64,000 nt of DNA from Mesorhizobium sp. (GTDB taxonomy: Bacteria; Pseudomonadota; Alphaproteobacteria; Rhizobiales; Rhizobiaceae): positions 124,001 through 188,000 of the forward strand of contig SAQE01000005.1 of assembly GCA_004020545.1 (NCBI GenBank). Reading direction: 5' to 3'. The position numbers were made by a program, and so were the translations under genes. The notes below the pieces were generated by a model that was not told the DNA's origin, ran no database searches, and worked only from the letters and a program-made list of their open reading frames with translations. Of the stretch, positions 1-8,438 are shown one piece after another. Positions within the stretch are counted from its first letter, which is position 1, and each line of letters starts with the position of its first letter.

Positions 1-417
1 GGCGAGCCGGTCGAGGTCGACCGCACGCTGCTCGACCTTTTGGCCCGTTCGGAGATGATCCCGGTGCTGGCGCCGGTGGCGCCCGGCCGTGACGGCCATA
101 CCTACAACATCAACGCCGACACGTTTGCGGGCGCTATCGCGGGTGCGTGCCGCGCCTCGCGCCTGCTCTTCCTCACCGACGTGCCCGGCGTGCTCGACAA
201 GAACAAGAAGCTGATCGACGAGCTGACGGTCGCAGAGGCCAGGGCGCTGATCAAGGACGGCACGGTGTCGGGCGGCATGATCCCCAAGGTCGAGACCTGC
301 ATCGAAGCGATCGAGCGCGGCGTCGAAGGCGTCGTCATCCTCAACGGCAAGACGCCGCATTCAGTGCTGCTCGAGCTCTTCACCGAGCACGGCGCCGGAA
401 CGCTGATCGTGCCGTAG
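1..417 (+). CDS. argB: Acetylglutamate kinase, C-terminal part (window edge)
   Basis: The reading frame is open from base 1, so the gene begins before the window; 138 C-terminal residues are visible. ArgB phosphorylates N-acetyl-L-glutamate with ATP, the second step of arginine synthesis, in the cytosol. The family pattern is clear: [10 protein letters not shown], then [13 protein letters not shown] (substrate and nucleotide loop), the [12 protein letters not shown] segment, the GGMIPKVE loop near the end of the kinase core, and a C-terminal [15 protein letters not shown] typical of the arginine-sensitive form. It ends 7 bases before the converging stop of the radical SAM gene on the other strand. 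The identification is firm; only the N-terminus is missing. Confidence 0.95.
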   Translation, partial: GEPVEVDRTLLDLLARSEMIPVLAPVAPGRDGHTYNINADTFAGAIAGACRASRLLFLTDVPGVLDKNKKLIDELTVAEARALIKDGTVSGGMIPKVETCIEAIERGVEGVVILNGKTPHSVLLELFTEHGAGTLIVP

Positions 418-424
418 CCGGCTC

Positions 425-1993
425 TCAGCCGGCTAACTTTCTTGGCTCCCGCATTTGGCTGCCCTCGATGGGAGGGATGGCCGGCTTGCGCGTCGTGTGC
501 CGGAAAATCATCGACTCCTCCTCCGCATCCTGCGGCGCGCCCCAGAATTCGGCAAGCGTCGGGCCGTCCTTGACGCGACGATCGCGGACCAGAAACCCCC
601 AGACTTCGCGGAACCAGACGCGCCTCCCCATCTTGGTGTACCAGCGCATCGAATGCCGCTGCTCGGGATCGGGGTGGAACAGGACGCGGACCAGCGCCTT
701 CGGCCGCGACTGCACGGCAAGCTCGATCAGCTTGACGGCGAAGAACAGCATCCAGGGCTTCAGCCGGGTCATATGCAGGACCTGGTGCTTGTAGTCCCAG
801 AGGCGGACATCCTTCTGGATCACCTTGCGGCCGCTCGCGATGCGGAAGAACGGCGTCCAGCGATGCGGCGTCACATAAAGCGCCTGGATCTGATCGGGAT
901 CATAGGCGATTAGCTGGCGGAAGCCGCGCCAGAGATCGCGAAAACCTTCGTCCTCGAAGCCGGCGACCCAGGTCGCCATCGACAGGATGCCATGCTGTCT
1001 GAGCAACCGGATCGCCTCGCGGTCGGATTTCGTGCTGCCGCCCTTGCGGATCAATGACAGCGTCTCCTCGTCGGTGTTCTCCATGCCGAGCAGCCAGCGG
1101 ATGACGCCAGCCCTGCGGTAGAGATGAAGGATATCGGCATCGCGCACGATATCGTCGGCGCGCGTCGAGCCGACGATCAGCACCGGCACGTCTTCCGCGA
1201 TCATGGCGTCGAGAAAAGCGCGCCAGGCTCTCTTGGAGGACGTGGGGTTCTCATCCGCGAGGTTGATCAGCTCGACGCCGTGCTCGCGATACAGCCAGGC
1301 GATCTCCCTGGCGAAGCGAACAGGATCGCGATGGCGCCAGCGGGTCCAGAAGCCGCGCTGGCCGCAATAGTTGCACAGATGCGGGCAGCCGCGCGAGAAC
1401 TGCATGACCACGGCCCGCTTGCCGCCCCAATAGCTGTAGCGGCTGAAATCGATCAGCTCCCAGCCGACGCGACAGGCGTCGAGATCGGCGATCGCCACGG
1501 CCGGCGGCGTGGCGAAAGGACGGCCGAGATCGTCGCGATAGGCGATGCCGGGGACGCTTGCCCCCGGCAGGCGCAGTTCCAGCGCCTCGACCAGCGCCGA
1601 CGCGGTCGCCTCGCCCTCGCCGCGCACGATGAAGTCGAAGACATCCGTTGCGGCCAGCACGTCGCGCCAATGATAGGTCGGGAAGACGCCACCATAGACG
1701 ATCACGATGCCGGGCGCGCGGGCCTTGATCATCTCGGCGATCCGCAATGCTGTCGGATGCGCCGAGGTCGAGCCGGAATGGCCGATGAGGACGAGTTCCG
1801 GACCGCCGCTCAAGGCATCATCGACGAGCACGCAAAGCGGCATCGGCCCGAATTCGGCGTCGACCAGGCGCACGCCATGGCCGGCATCGAGCAGCGGACC
1901 GCCGATCGCCAGCAAGCCGAGCGGCGGCAGATGATCGTCGGGCACGCGGCTGCCGATGGCGGTGTGCGGCGGATTGACCAGCACGATGTTCAT
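425..1993 (-). CDS. B12-binding radical SAM protein, BchE-like
   Basis: A 522-residue protein with an N-terminal cobalamin-binding type domain (about residues 1-150, opening MNIVLVNPP) and a radical SAM domain whose cluster cysteines C203, C207 and C210 lie in RGCPHLCNYC. The sequence after it (GQRGFWTRWRHRDP) closely resembles BchE, the oxygen-independent Mg-protoporphyrin monomethyl ester cyclase. The start at 1993 is preceded by GAGGT at a suitable distance; in-frame ATGs at 2005 and 2083 give N-terminal extensions that look non-coding. No other tetrapyrrole or photosynthesis gene is in the window, so the substrate cannot be inferred. It could equally be a member of the wider B12-dependent radical SAM family working on a lipid or other acceptor. 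Confidence 0.8.
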   Translation of the reverse strand: MNIVLVNPPHTAIGSRVPDDHLPPLGLLAIGGPLLDAGHGVRLVDAEFGPMPLCVLVDDALSGGPELVLIGHSGSTSAHPTALRIAEMIKARAPGIVIVYGGVFPTYHWRDVLAATDVFDFIVRGEGEATASALVEALELRLPGASVPGIAYRDDLGRPFATPPAVAIADLDACRVGWELIDFSRYSYWGGKRAVVMQFSRGCPHLCNYCGQRGFWTRWRHRDPVRFAREIAWLYREHGVELINLADENPTSSKRAWRAFLDAMIAEDVPVLIVGSTRADDIVRDADILHLYRRAGVIRWLLGMENTDEETLSLIRKGGSTKSDREAIRLLRQHGILSMATWVAGFEDEGFRDLWRGFRQLIAYDPDQIQALYVTPHRWTPFFRIASGRKVIQKDVRLWDYKHQVLHMTRLKPWMLFFAVKLIELAVQSRPKALVRVLFHPDPEQRHSMRWYTKMGRRVWFREVWGFLVRDRRVKDGPTLAEFWGAPQDAEEESMIFRHTTRKPAIPPIEGSQMREPRKLAG

Positions 1994-2083
1994 GGCGGAC
2001 CTCATTGCTGTTGGTCCACCGGTCGTACCTGCGGATGTCGAAGCCGCCTTGGCGCGGTTCAGCAGTTTCGATGCAGCTTTCAC

Positions 2084-2313
2084 ACAGATTTGACGGGCGC
2101 GGCCTTGATGGCGCGCATGCCGGGAAACCGCGTCAGCGCCTGACGAGGGCGCGCCGAGGTCGCACGCGTCCCGGCTTGATCGCGCTGCGGTTTCCGGCGG
2201 TTCAAATCTTCTGAATATCGTAGTTTAGACTCATCTAATACAGATCGTCCTAAACTTTTATTAAAACTCTAAGCATCTATAATTGTCGGTGGGGAACCAC
2301 AAGGAATGCCCAC
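2084..2313. promoter_or_regulatory. AT-rich divergent promoter region
   Basis: The stretch between the radical SAM gene and the divergent methyltransferase gene becomes clearly AT-rich from about 2205 to 2285, unlike the flanking coding DNA. It must carry promoters for both genes. I could not fix individual boxes with confidence. Confidence 0.4.
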
Positions 2314-3366
2314 ATGGCGCTGAATCCAGACCTGAAAATTGACGAACAAAGTCTCATCACATCAACGTTGATCAAGAAGCACAAGGCAGCGTCCGCGGAG
2401 ACGGTCGACGCCGTCGAGCTCAAGGCGCGAACGGCTCAACTCGCCCTTGTGCTGGACCTCGCCCACCAGGCTTTCGCGCGTCAGGAGCCGGCGGGGCAAA
2501 TCGTCGAACGACTGGCTGGTCGATTGCATGAATTGCGCCGCGAGGTCGCCCCCGCTCTGTGGCAGGAACTGATCCCGCTCGCTCAGCAGCACCGCGTGGC
2601 GGCATACCTGAAACAGGATCCGTTCACGCGCTGGTCCTTCGAAAAGCCGCGCGGCTATTCGGGCGACGCGACGCTGCTGGACATCTATTACAAGCATCCG
2701 AGCGCCAACGAAATCGTCGCATCCTCGAGCGAACTCGGCCGCGAAATCTTTGCCTATACTAGCGAGGCGGCGAGCTCGGTGGCCGGGCGCGAACGTCGCG
2801 AGATACTGGCCAGAACGGTCGACGAAACGGCTGCGCGGGTAGAAAACGCGGAGGTGCTGGCAATCGCCTGCGGCCATTTGCGGGAAGCAGAGCTCTCAAG
2901 AGCGCTCGCCGAAAAAAGATTGAAGCGCTGGATCGGTCTCGACCAGGACCTGATCAGCGTCGGCACCGTGAATCGCGATCTCGCGGGTACGGTGGTGGAG
3001 GCTGTGGACGGCTCCGTGCGCGGTCTTCTGCGGCGCGCCTACCCGCTCGGCACGTTCGATCTCGTCTATGCATCCGGCCTGTACGACTACCTGCCGCTGC
3101 CTGTCGGCGCGCGCCTGCTGCAGAGAGCCATGGAGCTGGTCAAGCCGGACGGCGAATTCCTCTTCGCCAATTTCAGCGACGAGATCACGACCGACGGCTA
3201 CATGGAGACCTTCATGGACTGGCCGCTCATCCTGCGTTCCGCCAGCGATATGTGGGACATCATCAATGCCGCGGTGGACAAGAACCACGTTGACGCCGAG
3301 GTCTACTACGGATCAAACAGGAACATCGTCTACGGCAAGATCCGCAAGCGCGGGACGCCGGCATAG
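2314..3366 (+). CDS. Class I SAM-dependent methyltransferase, PhcB-like
   Basis: A 350-residue protein. The segment FEKPRGYSGDATLLDIYY (about residues 110-127) is typical of methyltransferases annotated as 3-hydroxypalmitate methyl ester (extracellular factor) synthases. A Rossmann-type methyltransferase core follows (EVLAIACGHLREAELS, then a later GTFDLVYASGLYDYL and LVKPDGEFLFANF). The N-terminal 100 residues look helical. The start ATG at 2314 follows an AAGGAATG stretch. It is transcribed away from the BchE-like gene. Methyl transfer is well supported; the acceptor is unknown, and production of a methyl ester signal is only a possibility drawn from the family name. Confidence 0.7.
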   Translation: MALNPDLKIDEQSLITSTLIKKHKAASAETVDAVELKARTAQLALVLDLAHQAFARQEPAGQIVERLAGRLHELRREVAPALWQELIPLAQQHRVAAYLKQDPFTRWSFEKPRGYSGDATLLDIYYKHPSANEIVASSSELGREIFAYTSEAASSVAGRERREILARTVDETAARVENAEVLAIACGHLREAELSRALAEKRLKRWIGLDQDLISVGTVNRDLAGTVVEAVDGSVRGLLRRAYPLGTFDLVYASGLYDYLPLPVGARLLQRAMELVKPDGEFLFANFSDEITTDGYMETFMDWPLILRSASDMWDIINAAVDKNHVDAEVYYGSNRNIVYGKIRKRGTPA

Positions 3367-3475
3367 GCGATAGTGGAGCCGCTTCGAAAATCCATTTCGA
3401 TTTTCGGGCCGGGCAGTGCAGCGGTCCGGCTTTTTTGATGAAGCGTGCGGCGTTCCCTGGGATAGCGCCGCGCCG

Positions 3476-3616
3476 CATTTCCTGGAATTGCCCTGGAGTT
3501 CACCGTTTCACGAAAACGGCGACCCGCACTATCTCTTTGTTTTGATGCAATTCCGGACGGAAGGCTACGGCGAAGTCGCCGAGCCCAACCGCTCACACTT
3601 TTCCTGGAATTGCCCT
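3476..3616. repeat. Degenerate copy of a dispersed palindromic repeat
   Basis: Contains the recurring words CACCGTTTCACG, CTCTTTGTTTT, GCAATTCCGGACGGAA and CACTTTTCCTGGAATTGCC in the same order as the copies at 18726 and 30118, with an altered middle. A second fragment, TTTCCTGGAATTGCCCTGG, lies just upstream at about 3478. Together with flanking bases it fills the 284-base gap between the methyltransferase and the next gene; no gene is seen in the gap. Confidence 0.7.
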
Positions 3617-3650
3617 GAAGCGCGTCGCGACGAAACCGCTGCGGGATGCC

Positions 3651-5630
3651 CTAGGCGACCAGCTCCCGTCTCGCCTGCTTGATCTCTTCGATCGGCACGG
3701 GGCGCCCGGTAAGGAAGCCCTGGACCGACTGAATGCCCATGTGCTGCAGCAGGTTCTGCTGTTCTTTCGTCTCGACACCCTCGACAAGGACCGTGTGGCC
3801 GAGATTGCGCAGAAGCCTGACCATGTCCTGCAGCAGGCTCAGGCCGCGAATCGTCTGGCAGTCGTGCAGGAAACTGCGGTCGATCTTGACGACGTCGAAC
3901 TTGAAACGGCGGAGCCAGGCCAGGCCCGCAAATCCGGTCCCGAAATCATCCAGCCAGATTTGAACGCCCAGGTTTCGAAGCTGCTCGATATTCCTGGCGG
4001 CCTGCGCCTCCAGGAAAATGTCGCTGCCTTCGGTCACTTCGAGCGCCAGTTTCTGGGGTGCCATGCCATGCCGGCCAAGGATCTCGGTGATGTGCAGCGG
4101 GAAATTTGGGGCCTTGAGTTGAACGACCGATACGTTGGCGGACACGACCGCCCCTAATCCGTGCTCGACCATGTCGCCACAGGCCCGATCGATCAACCAC
4201 AGCCCAAGTTCCTCGATCCCGCCGGTCTGCTCGGCGACGGGTATGAATACGGACGGGCTGATCATGCTACCGTCGAAATCGCGCAGCCGCATCAGCGATT
4301 CATGGCCGAGCACTTGGCCGGAGACCGCGTCGCAGATCGGCTGATAAACGACTGAAACAAGCCCCTCCGAAACAGCATGCTTGAGCAGCTCTGAAAGGTT
4401 TTGGCTGGCTCGCTTCTGGTCGGTGGCCTGCGCATCATAGATGGTGAGCGTCGCGCGACCCGAGAACTTGGACGCATAAAGCGCACGGTCGGCCTCCTGC
4501 AGCAGGATCCGCAGCTCTATGCTTTGCTCGGCGCGCGTCAACGAGGCGCCCGCGCTGATCGTGACGATGTCGAGTTTGTCGTCCCGATCGGGGTGGGAGA
4601 TTTTCAGATCCTCGACAGCCCGGCAGAATTGATGCGTTACCTCACGCAGGTGATCCCGTCCAGCAACCTTGCAGAGCACGACGAATTCCTCGCCGCCGTA
4701 ACGTCCCGCGATGGCATGGTTGGCAGCCGCCGTTTCGTCGAAGGCACGGGCGAGTTCGATAAGGCAGTCATCGCCGGCCTGGTGGCCGAGCCGGTCGTTG
4801 TAGCGTTTGAAATAGTCCACATCCATGAGAATGACGCCGATCTCATCGGTATCCGTGGCCCATTCCCTGCAGAGCTCCGAGAATTCCCGCGTGATCGCCC
4901 GGCGGTTCTTAAGGCCGGTAAGCGGATCCGTATCCGCGATCTCGATAAGTTTTTGCCCGTTCTCGATGGCGACTTGCTCCTGGATTTGGGCCTGAAGCGC
5001 GTGCAGGAAGGTCTGATACCGCTCCATGCTGAGCCGCCATGAAAGATAGAGGGACAAAACAAGGCAATTGGCAAAATAGGTCGAAAGCACCAAGCGCGTG
5101 CCAAAGTCGGCTTGCAGGACGAACAGCGTGGCGCCCACGAAGGCGACCGTTACGGTCGCGGACGAGATCGCCGAAAGCCATAGCCGGAAATTGAAGAAAA
5201 GGTTCGCGCCTAGAATGAATACCGTGCCGAAGATTATGAAATGGGACAGCTCCGCCTGATGCGTGGTCCCGAGCGCCGACAGCAGCCAACCGATTGCGCC
5301 TGTTACGATCGCCAGGGCGGCGGTGTAGTGCAGCGTGGTGATGGCAAAACCGCGCCGGGCAACGAGTTCGACAAGCACAAGGAAAGTCAACCCTAACGAC
5401 AAGCGCGTCAGGATCAGACGGTCCGCGACGTCCGGGAAAAGAAACAGGTCGAAGGCACCGTAGCAGATGTAGCTCAAAACGGCCGCCGCTATGCCCCAGC
5501 GGACGACCTTGCGATTTTGGTCCGCGTTTTTTTGCAGGAGCATCGCAAAAAGCGTTGGATCAGCCGATTTCCACGAGGGGCGTGAAATCGCTTCCGTGAC
5601 CCTCCGAGCCACATCCTCCGTCAATTGCAT
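3651..5630 (-). CDS. Membrane GGDEF-EAL protein (cyclic-di-GMP turnover)
   Basis: A 659-residue protein. The N-terminal half has five to seven hydrophobic segments (about residues 45-200) with no recognised ligand motif, followed by a short linker helix, a GGDEF domain (signature RYGGEEF, so catalytically plausible) and a C-terminal EAL domain. The EAL signature reads ESLMR instead of EALxR, while SANVS, EVTEG, DDFGTG, KIDRSF and VEGVET are kept, so phosphodiesterase activity remains plausible. The start at 5630 has AAGGAG seven bases upstream; a longer frame to 5675 lacks one. It would synthesise or degrade cyclic-di-GMP at the inner membrane; which activity dominates cannot be read from sequence. 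Confidence 0.88.
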   Translation of the reverse strand: MQLTEDVARRVTEAISRPSWKSADPTLFAMLLQKNADQNRKVVRWGIAAAVLSYICYGAFDLFLFPDVADRLILTRLSLGLTFLVLVELVARRGFAITTLHYTAALAIVTGAIGWLLSALGTTHQAELSHFIIFGTVFILGANLFFNFRLWLSAISSATVTVAFVGATLFVLQADFGTRLVLSTYFANCLVLSLYLSWRLSMERYQTFLHALQAQIQEQVAIENGQKLIEIADTDPLTGLKNRRAITREFSELCREWATDTDEIGVILMDVDYFKRYNDRLGHQAGDDCLIELARAFDETAAANHAIAGRYGGEEFVVLCKVAGRDHLREVTHQFCRAVEDLKISHPDRDDKLDIVTISAGASLTRAEQSIELRILLQEADRALYASKFSGRATLTIYDAQATDQKRASQNLSELLKHAVSEGLVSVVYQPICDAVSGQVLGHESLMRLRDFDGSMISPSVFIPVAEQTGGIEELGLWLIDRACGDMVEHGLGAVVSANVSVVQLKAPNFPLHITEILGRHGMAPQKLALEVTEGSDIFLEAQAARNIEQLRNLGVQIWLDDFGTGFAGLAWLRRFKFDVVKIDRSFLHDCQTIRGLSLLQDMVRLLRNLGHTVLVEGVETKEQQNLLQHMGIQSVQGFLTGRPVPIEEIKQARRELVA

Positions 5631-6011
5631 GCATCGCTCCTTGGCGATCACCCTCCGCGCGAGCGGTTCGAGCAAGCGAAGTCCGTCAAGTCCTCGCGTA
5701 AGGACGAAGGCCAGCCTGATCCATTATAAGACACTAATGTTGCTAACCGGCGGTAAACGGACTGCTCGACCTCCCCGCCGCAGCGACTCAGCAAGCATCC
5801 ATACAACAGGCCAAGGGGGCCGAACAATGCACGACAAGACTTTTCCCCGACTCACGATGTCAATCGTGCGCAAAGGCGATGCTCTCGCAAATCTCGAGGC
5901 TTGCTCTTTTTAGATACGGCGAAGCCTTAATTCGTTCAATATTTAATAGAATGCCCCAATCTAACTTTGACCCTATTTCTTTTCGGGTCCATTTGCACTG
6001 GAAAGCGTGCT
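5631..6011. other. 381-base intergenic region, no gene supported
   Basis: Lies between the divergent upstream side of the GGDEF-EAL gene and the stop of the Lrp-type regulator gene. It becomes AT-rich around 5905-5985. A 28-codon frame at 5827-5913 has no ribosome-binding site or recognisable product. It presumably holds the promoter of the GGDEF-EAL gene. Confidence 0.5.
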
Positions 6012-6488
6012 CTAGCGCCGCAGATGCGCGAGCGGCACGTGGCCAGGTCCCTTGATGTTCTGCAGCACCAGCTGGGTGTGGACGTCGCGCACGCCGGGAA
6101 GCCGCATCAGCCGGTGCATGACGAAGGCATTGAGGTCGTCCACCGACGGCACCATCACATGCAGCAGGAAATCGTGGTCGCCGGTCATCGTCCAGCAGGA
6201 CGAAACCTCGTCCATGCGCTGCACGGCAGCGATGAAACTTTCCGGCGAGCCGTCGGCGTGGCTGGTGAGCCGGACCTGGATGAACACCTCGACCGTCAGG
6301 CCGACGGCGCGGCGGCTGAGCACCGCGGCAAAGCCCTTGATGATGCCGGCGCTTTGCAGCGCCTCGAAGCGGCGCGCGCAGGGCGTGGTCGACAGGCCGA
6401 TCTCCTGCGCCAGTTCCGACACCGGCTTGCGCCCATCGCGCTGCAGGATATCCAGCATCTTTATCTCGAATTCGTCGAACTGAGGCAT
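6012..6488 (-). CDS. Lrp/AsnC family transcriptional regulator
   Basis: A 158-residue Lrp-type protein: an N-terminal winged helix-turn-helix (FEIKMLDILQRDGRKPVSEL, then GLSTTPCARRFEAL) and a C-terminal ligand-binding RAM domain (about 75-150). Such regulators respond to amino acids. It is divergent from the phenylalanine hydroxylase gene with a 139-base shared gap, which suggests local control of phhA, as seen for phhA-linked Lrp regulators in other rhizobia. The start is uncertain: ATG 6488 matches family length, while ATG 6506 adds six residues; neither has a strong ribosome-binding site. Confidence 0.9.
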   Translation of the reverse strand: MPQFDEFEIKMLDILQRDGRKPVSELAQEIGLSTTPCARRFEALQSAGIIKGFAAVLSRRAVGLTVEVFIQVRLTSHADGSPESFIAAVQRMDEVSSCWTMTGDHDFLLHVMVPSVDDLNAFVMHRLMRLPGVRDVHTQLVLQNIKGPGHVPLAHLRR

Positions 6489-6627
6489 ATTTTCTCGATT
6501 CCTCATTGGCTCGAGTGTTTCTACCTCGAAACCGTCAATCAGACCATCAACAAAGCTGAATTTGCCTCATCGTCTGCCGCTATATTCCCGGCCAAGATCC
6601 ACGGATCATGATTTTGAGGAGGAAGAA
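6489..6627. promoter_or_regulatory. Shared regulator/phhA promoter region
   Basis: A short divergent gap between the Lrp-type regulator and phhA. It is the natural place for an Lrp-type binding site. I did not find a clear operator palindrome. The phhA ribosome-binding site GAGGAGGAAGAA ends next to its ATG at 6628. Confidence 0.45.
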
Positions 6628-7461
6628 ATGACGATCAGCGTTGCCGACTATGCCCGCGACTGCGCGGCACAGGGCCTTCGCGGCGATTATTCGGTGTGCC
6701 GCGCCGATTTCACCGTGGCTCAAGGGTACAATTATTCGGCCGAGGAGCAGGCGGTGTGGCGCACGCTCTGCGATCGCCAGACGAAGCTGACGCAGAGGCT
6801 GGCGCACCGTTCCTATCTCGACGGCGTCGCAGCGCTCGGCCTGCTCGACAAAATTCCGGATTTCGGCGCGGTCAGCGAGACGCTGCGCAAGCTGACCGGG
6901 TGGGAGATCGTAGCGGTGCCTGGCCTGATCCCCGCCGGCCCGTTCTTCGATCATCTCGCCAACCGTCGCTTCCCCGTCACCAACTGGCTGCGGACCCGCA
7001 AGGAGCTCGACTACATCGTCGAGCCGGACATGTTCCACGACTTCTTCGGCCATGTGCCGATCCTGACGCAGCCGGTTTTTGCCGATTTCATGCAGATGTA
7101 TGGCGAGAAGGCCGAGGACATGATCGCGCTCGGCGGCGACGAGATGATCACCCGGCTCTACTGGTACAGCGCCGAATACGGCCTCATCCAGGAACCCGGC
7201 CAGCCGGTAAAGGCTTTCGGCGCCGGGCTGATGTCGTCCTTCACCGAGCTGCAATTCGCGGTCGAGAGCAAGGACGCCCACCATGTGCCGTTCGACCTCG
7301 AGACGGTGATGCGCACCGGCTACGAGATCGACAAGTTCCAGCGCGCCTATTTCGTGCTGCCGTCCTTCGATGCGCTGCGCGATGCCTTCGCCAGCGGCGA
7401 TCTCGCCGGTATCGTCACGCGGTTCAAGGACCAGCCGGCGCTCGACCCGGCCACGGTTTAG
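6628..7461 (+). CDS. phhA: Phenylalanine 4-monooxygenase
   Basis: A 277-residue bacterial-type aromatic amino acid hydroxylase that converts phenylalanine to tyrosine with a pterin cofactor, oxygen and non-haem iron. The catalytic region reads EPDMFHDFFGHVPIL, giving the two iron-binding histidines and the typical context; the third ligand is the glutamate in WYSAEYGLI. The GAGSMSS-type motif appears as GAGLMSSFTELQFA. Length is normal for the monomeric bacterial enzyme. The ATG at 6628 has a strong GAGGAGG site; an upstream frame to 6562 does not. No pterin recycling gene (phhB) is adjacent. Confidence 0.95.
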   Translation: MTISVADYARDCAAQGLRGDYSVCRADFTVAQGYNYSAEEQAVWRTLCDRQTKLTQRLAHRSYLDGVAALGLLDKIPDFGAVSETLRKLTGWEIVAVPGLIPAGPFFDHLANRRFPVTNWLRTRKELDYIVEPDMFHDFFGHVPILTQPVFADFMQMYGEKAEDMIALGGDEMITRLYWYSAEYGLIQEPGQPVKAFGAGLMSSFTELQFAVESKDAHHVPFDLETVMRTGYEIDKFQRAYFVLPSFDALRDAFASGDLAGIVTRFKDQPALDPATV

Positions 7462-7526
7462 GCGGCGAACAAAAGCGCGGCGCCCGCGGCGCGCGTCAGG
7501 GTCCGGCTTTCGCCCGGCCGGCGTCA

Positions 7527-7566
7527 GAGCGGTTCGGTCGCCGACAAAGCGGCTGTGCCGCTCTGA
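7527..7566. repeat. Hairpin between convergent genes
   Basis: AGAGCGG at 7527 pairs with CCGCTCT ending at 7566, followed by a short T run. It lies between the stops of phhA and the convergent MarR-type gene. It may act as a bidirectional terminator, or be a relic of the dispersed palindromes, one of which (18726) has the same outer arm AGAGCGGTTC. Confidence 0.5.
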
Positions 7567-7600
7567 GTTTTCCAGAAAGCGTTTCTTCGTCGTTCCTGCG

Positions 7601-8092
7601 TCAGCCAGCCGTAGGCGGCTCGGCCTTGAGCTTCGCCAACTGCTCGCTTTGCAGATCGAGCGCGGCATTGATGAAGCGCAGCACCGTCGCCAGCTCGGCG
7701 TCGCTGAAGCTCGCAACCACCTTTTCGCCTTCCCGGGCGATGGCGCCATAGTAGCGCTCCGACAGTTGCCTAGTCAGCCCGGTCGCCTCGATCACAACCT
7801 TGCGCCTGTCCTCCAGACTGCGGGTTCGGGTGACGAGCCCACGCGCCTCCAGCCGGTCGATCAATGCCGTAACGGCCGCCGGAGTCAATCCGGTTGCCGT
7901 TGCCACGGCGCCCGCCGACTGCGGCCCGCCGTAGAGAAGGCCCAGACAATGCCGCTCGGCCGCGATCAGTCCGAGTCGCGCCCCCACCGCCTCGTCATAG
8001 GCCTGCGTCGCGTCCTGCCAGCGCATGACGGCGAGGCTGACGGCCTTCGTCATGTCGGCGCGATTCGTGCTTGACGAATTTATTTCGATCAT
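7601..8092 (-). CDS. MarR family transcriptional regulator
   Basis: A 163-residue protein with the MarR winged-helix pattern: LTPAAVTALIDRLEARGLV (recognition helix) followed by TRSLEDRRKVVIEAT (wing). MarR proteins repress nearby genes and release DNA on binding small aromatic or oxidative ligands. It is divergent from a 55-residue membrane peptide across a 95-base AT-rich gap, so that gene is the likely target. The start at 8092 has no clear ribosome-binding site; ATG 8053 (13 codons in) is an alternative. Confidence 0.88.
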   Translation of the reverse strand: MIEINSSSTNRADMTKAVSLAVMRWQDATQAYDEAVGARLGLIAAERHCLGLLYGGPQSAGAVATATGLTPAAVTALIDRLEARGLVTRTRSLEDRRKVVIEATGLTRQLSERYYGAIAREGEKVVASFSDAELATVLRFINAALDLQSEQLAKLKAEPPTAG

Positions 8093-8187
8093 CTAACTAT
8101 CAATCTGTCTAACATTCAAACTATCGTATCAATATGCGACGCCACCCTTTGCGAGGCAAGGGTAAAGTCGCCGACAAGGAGCGAACA
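8093..8187. promoter_or_regulatory. AT-rich divergent gap with repeated CTATC words
   Basis: AACTATCAAT (8095-8104) and AAACTATC (about 8118-8125), followed by a third related ATC word, stand out in high-GC surroundings. Position between a MarR gene and its divergent neighbour makes these candidate operator half-sites. This is inference from position and composition only. Confidence 0.4.
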
Positions 8188-8355
8188 ATGAGCCTGATCC
8201 AACAGCGCACCCCTCTCTCGAACGAGGAAGAGTACAGATACGCCAAGCTGGCGATGGAATGGTACGGCTGGGGCTCGCCCATCGGCCTCGGCATTCTGCT
8301 GGTAGCACTTGCCGCCGCGGCCGTGCTGGTGCGCGTCGCCGTGTACGGGCTGTAG
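8188..8355 (+). CDS. 55-residue single-span membrane peptide
   Basis: The protein starts at ATG 8188, with AAGGAG eight bases upstream; the longer frame from 8134 lacks a site. It has a polar N-terminus (SLIQQRTPLSNEEEYRYAKL) and one hydrophobic helix (about residues 29-52, GLGILLVALAAAAVLVRVAV). It is divergent from a MarR-type gene. I do not recognise a named family. The clean ribosome-binding site, typical codon use and single membrane span support a real gene. Confidence 0.65.
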   Translation: MSLIQQRTPLSNEEEYRYAKLAMEWYGWGSPIGLGILLVALAAAAVLVRVAVYGL

Positions 8356-8438
8356 CGAGCCTGCAATTTCCCCAAACGGCGCGCCAAGGCGGCGCCGGTT
8401 GCCGTTCCAGGCGCCGGCGCTGCCTACTTTTCGGAAAT

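Noticed and set aside
425-1993. Evidence for a photosynthetic organism
   Set aside because: A BchE-like protein alone is not enough; the family is wider and no other bch or puf gene is present.
5827-5913. 28-codon frame in the gap after the GGDEF-EAL gene
   Set aside because: No ribosome-binding site, no hydrophobic or repeated pattern.
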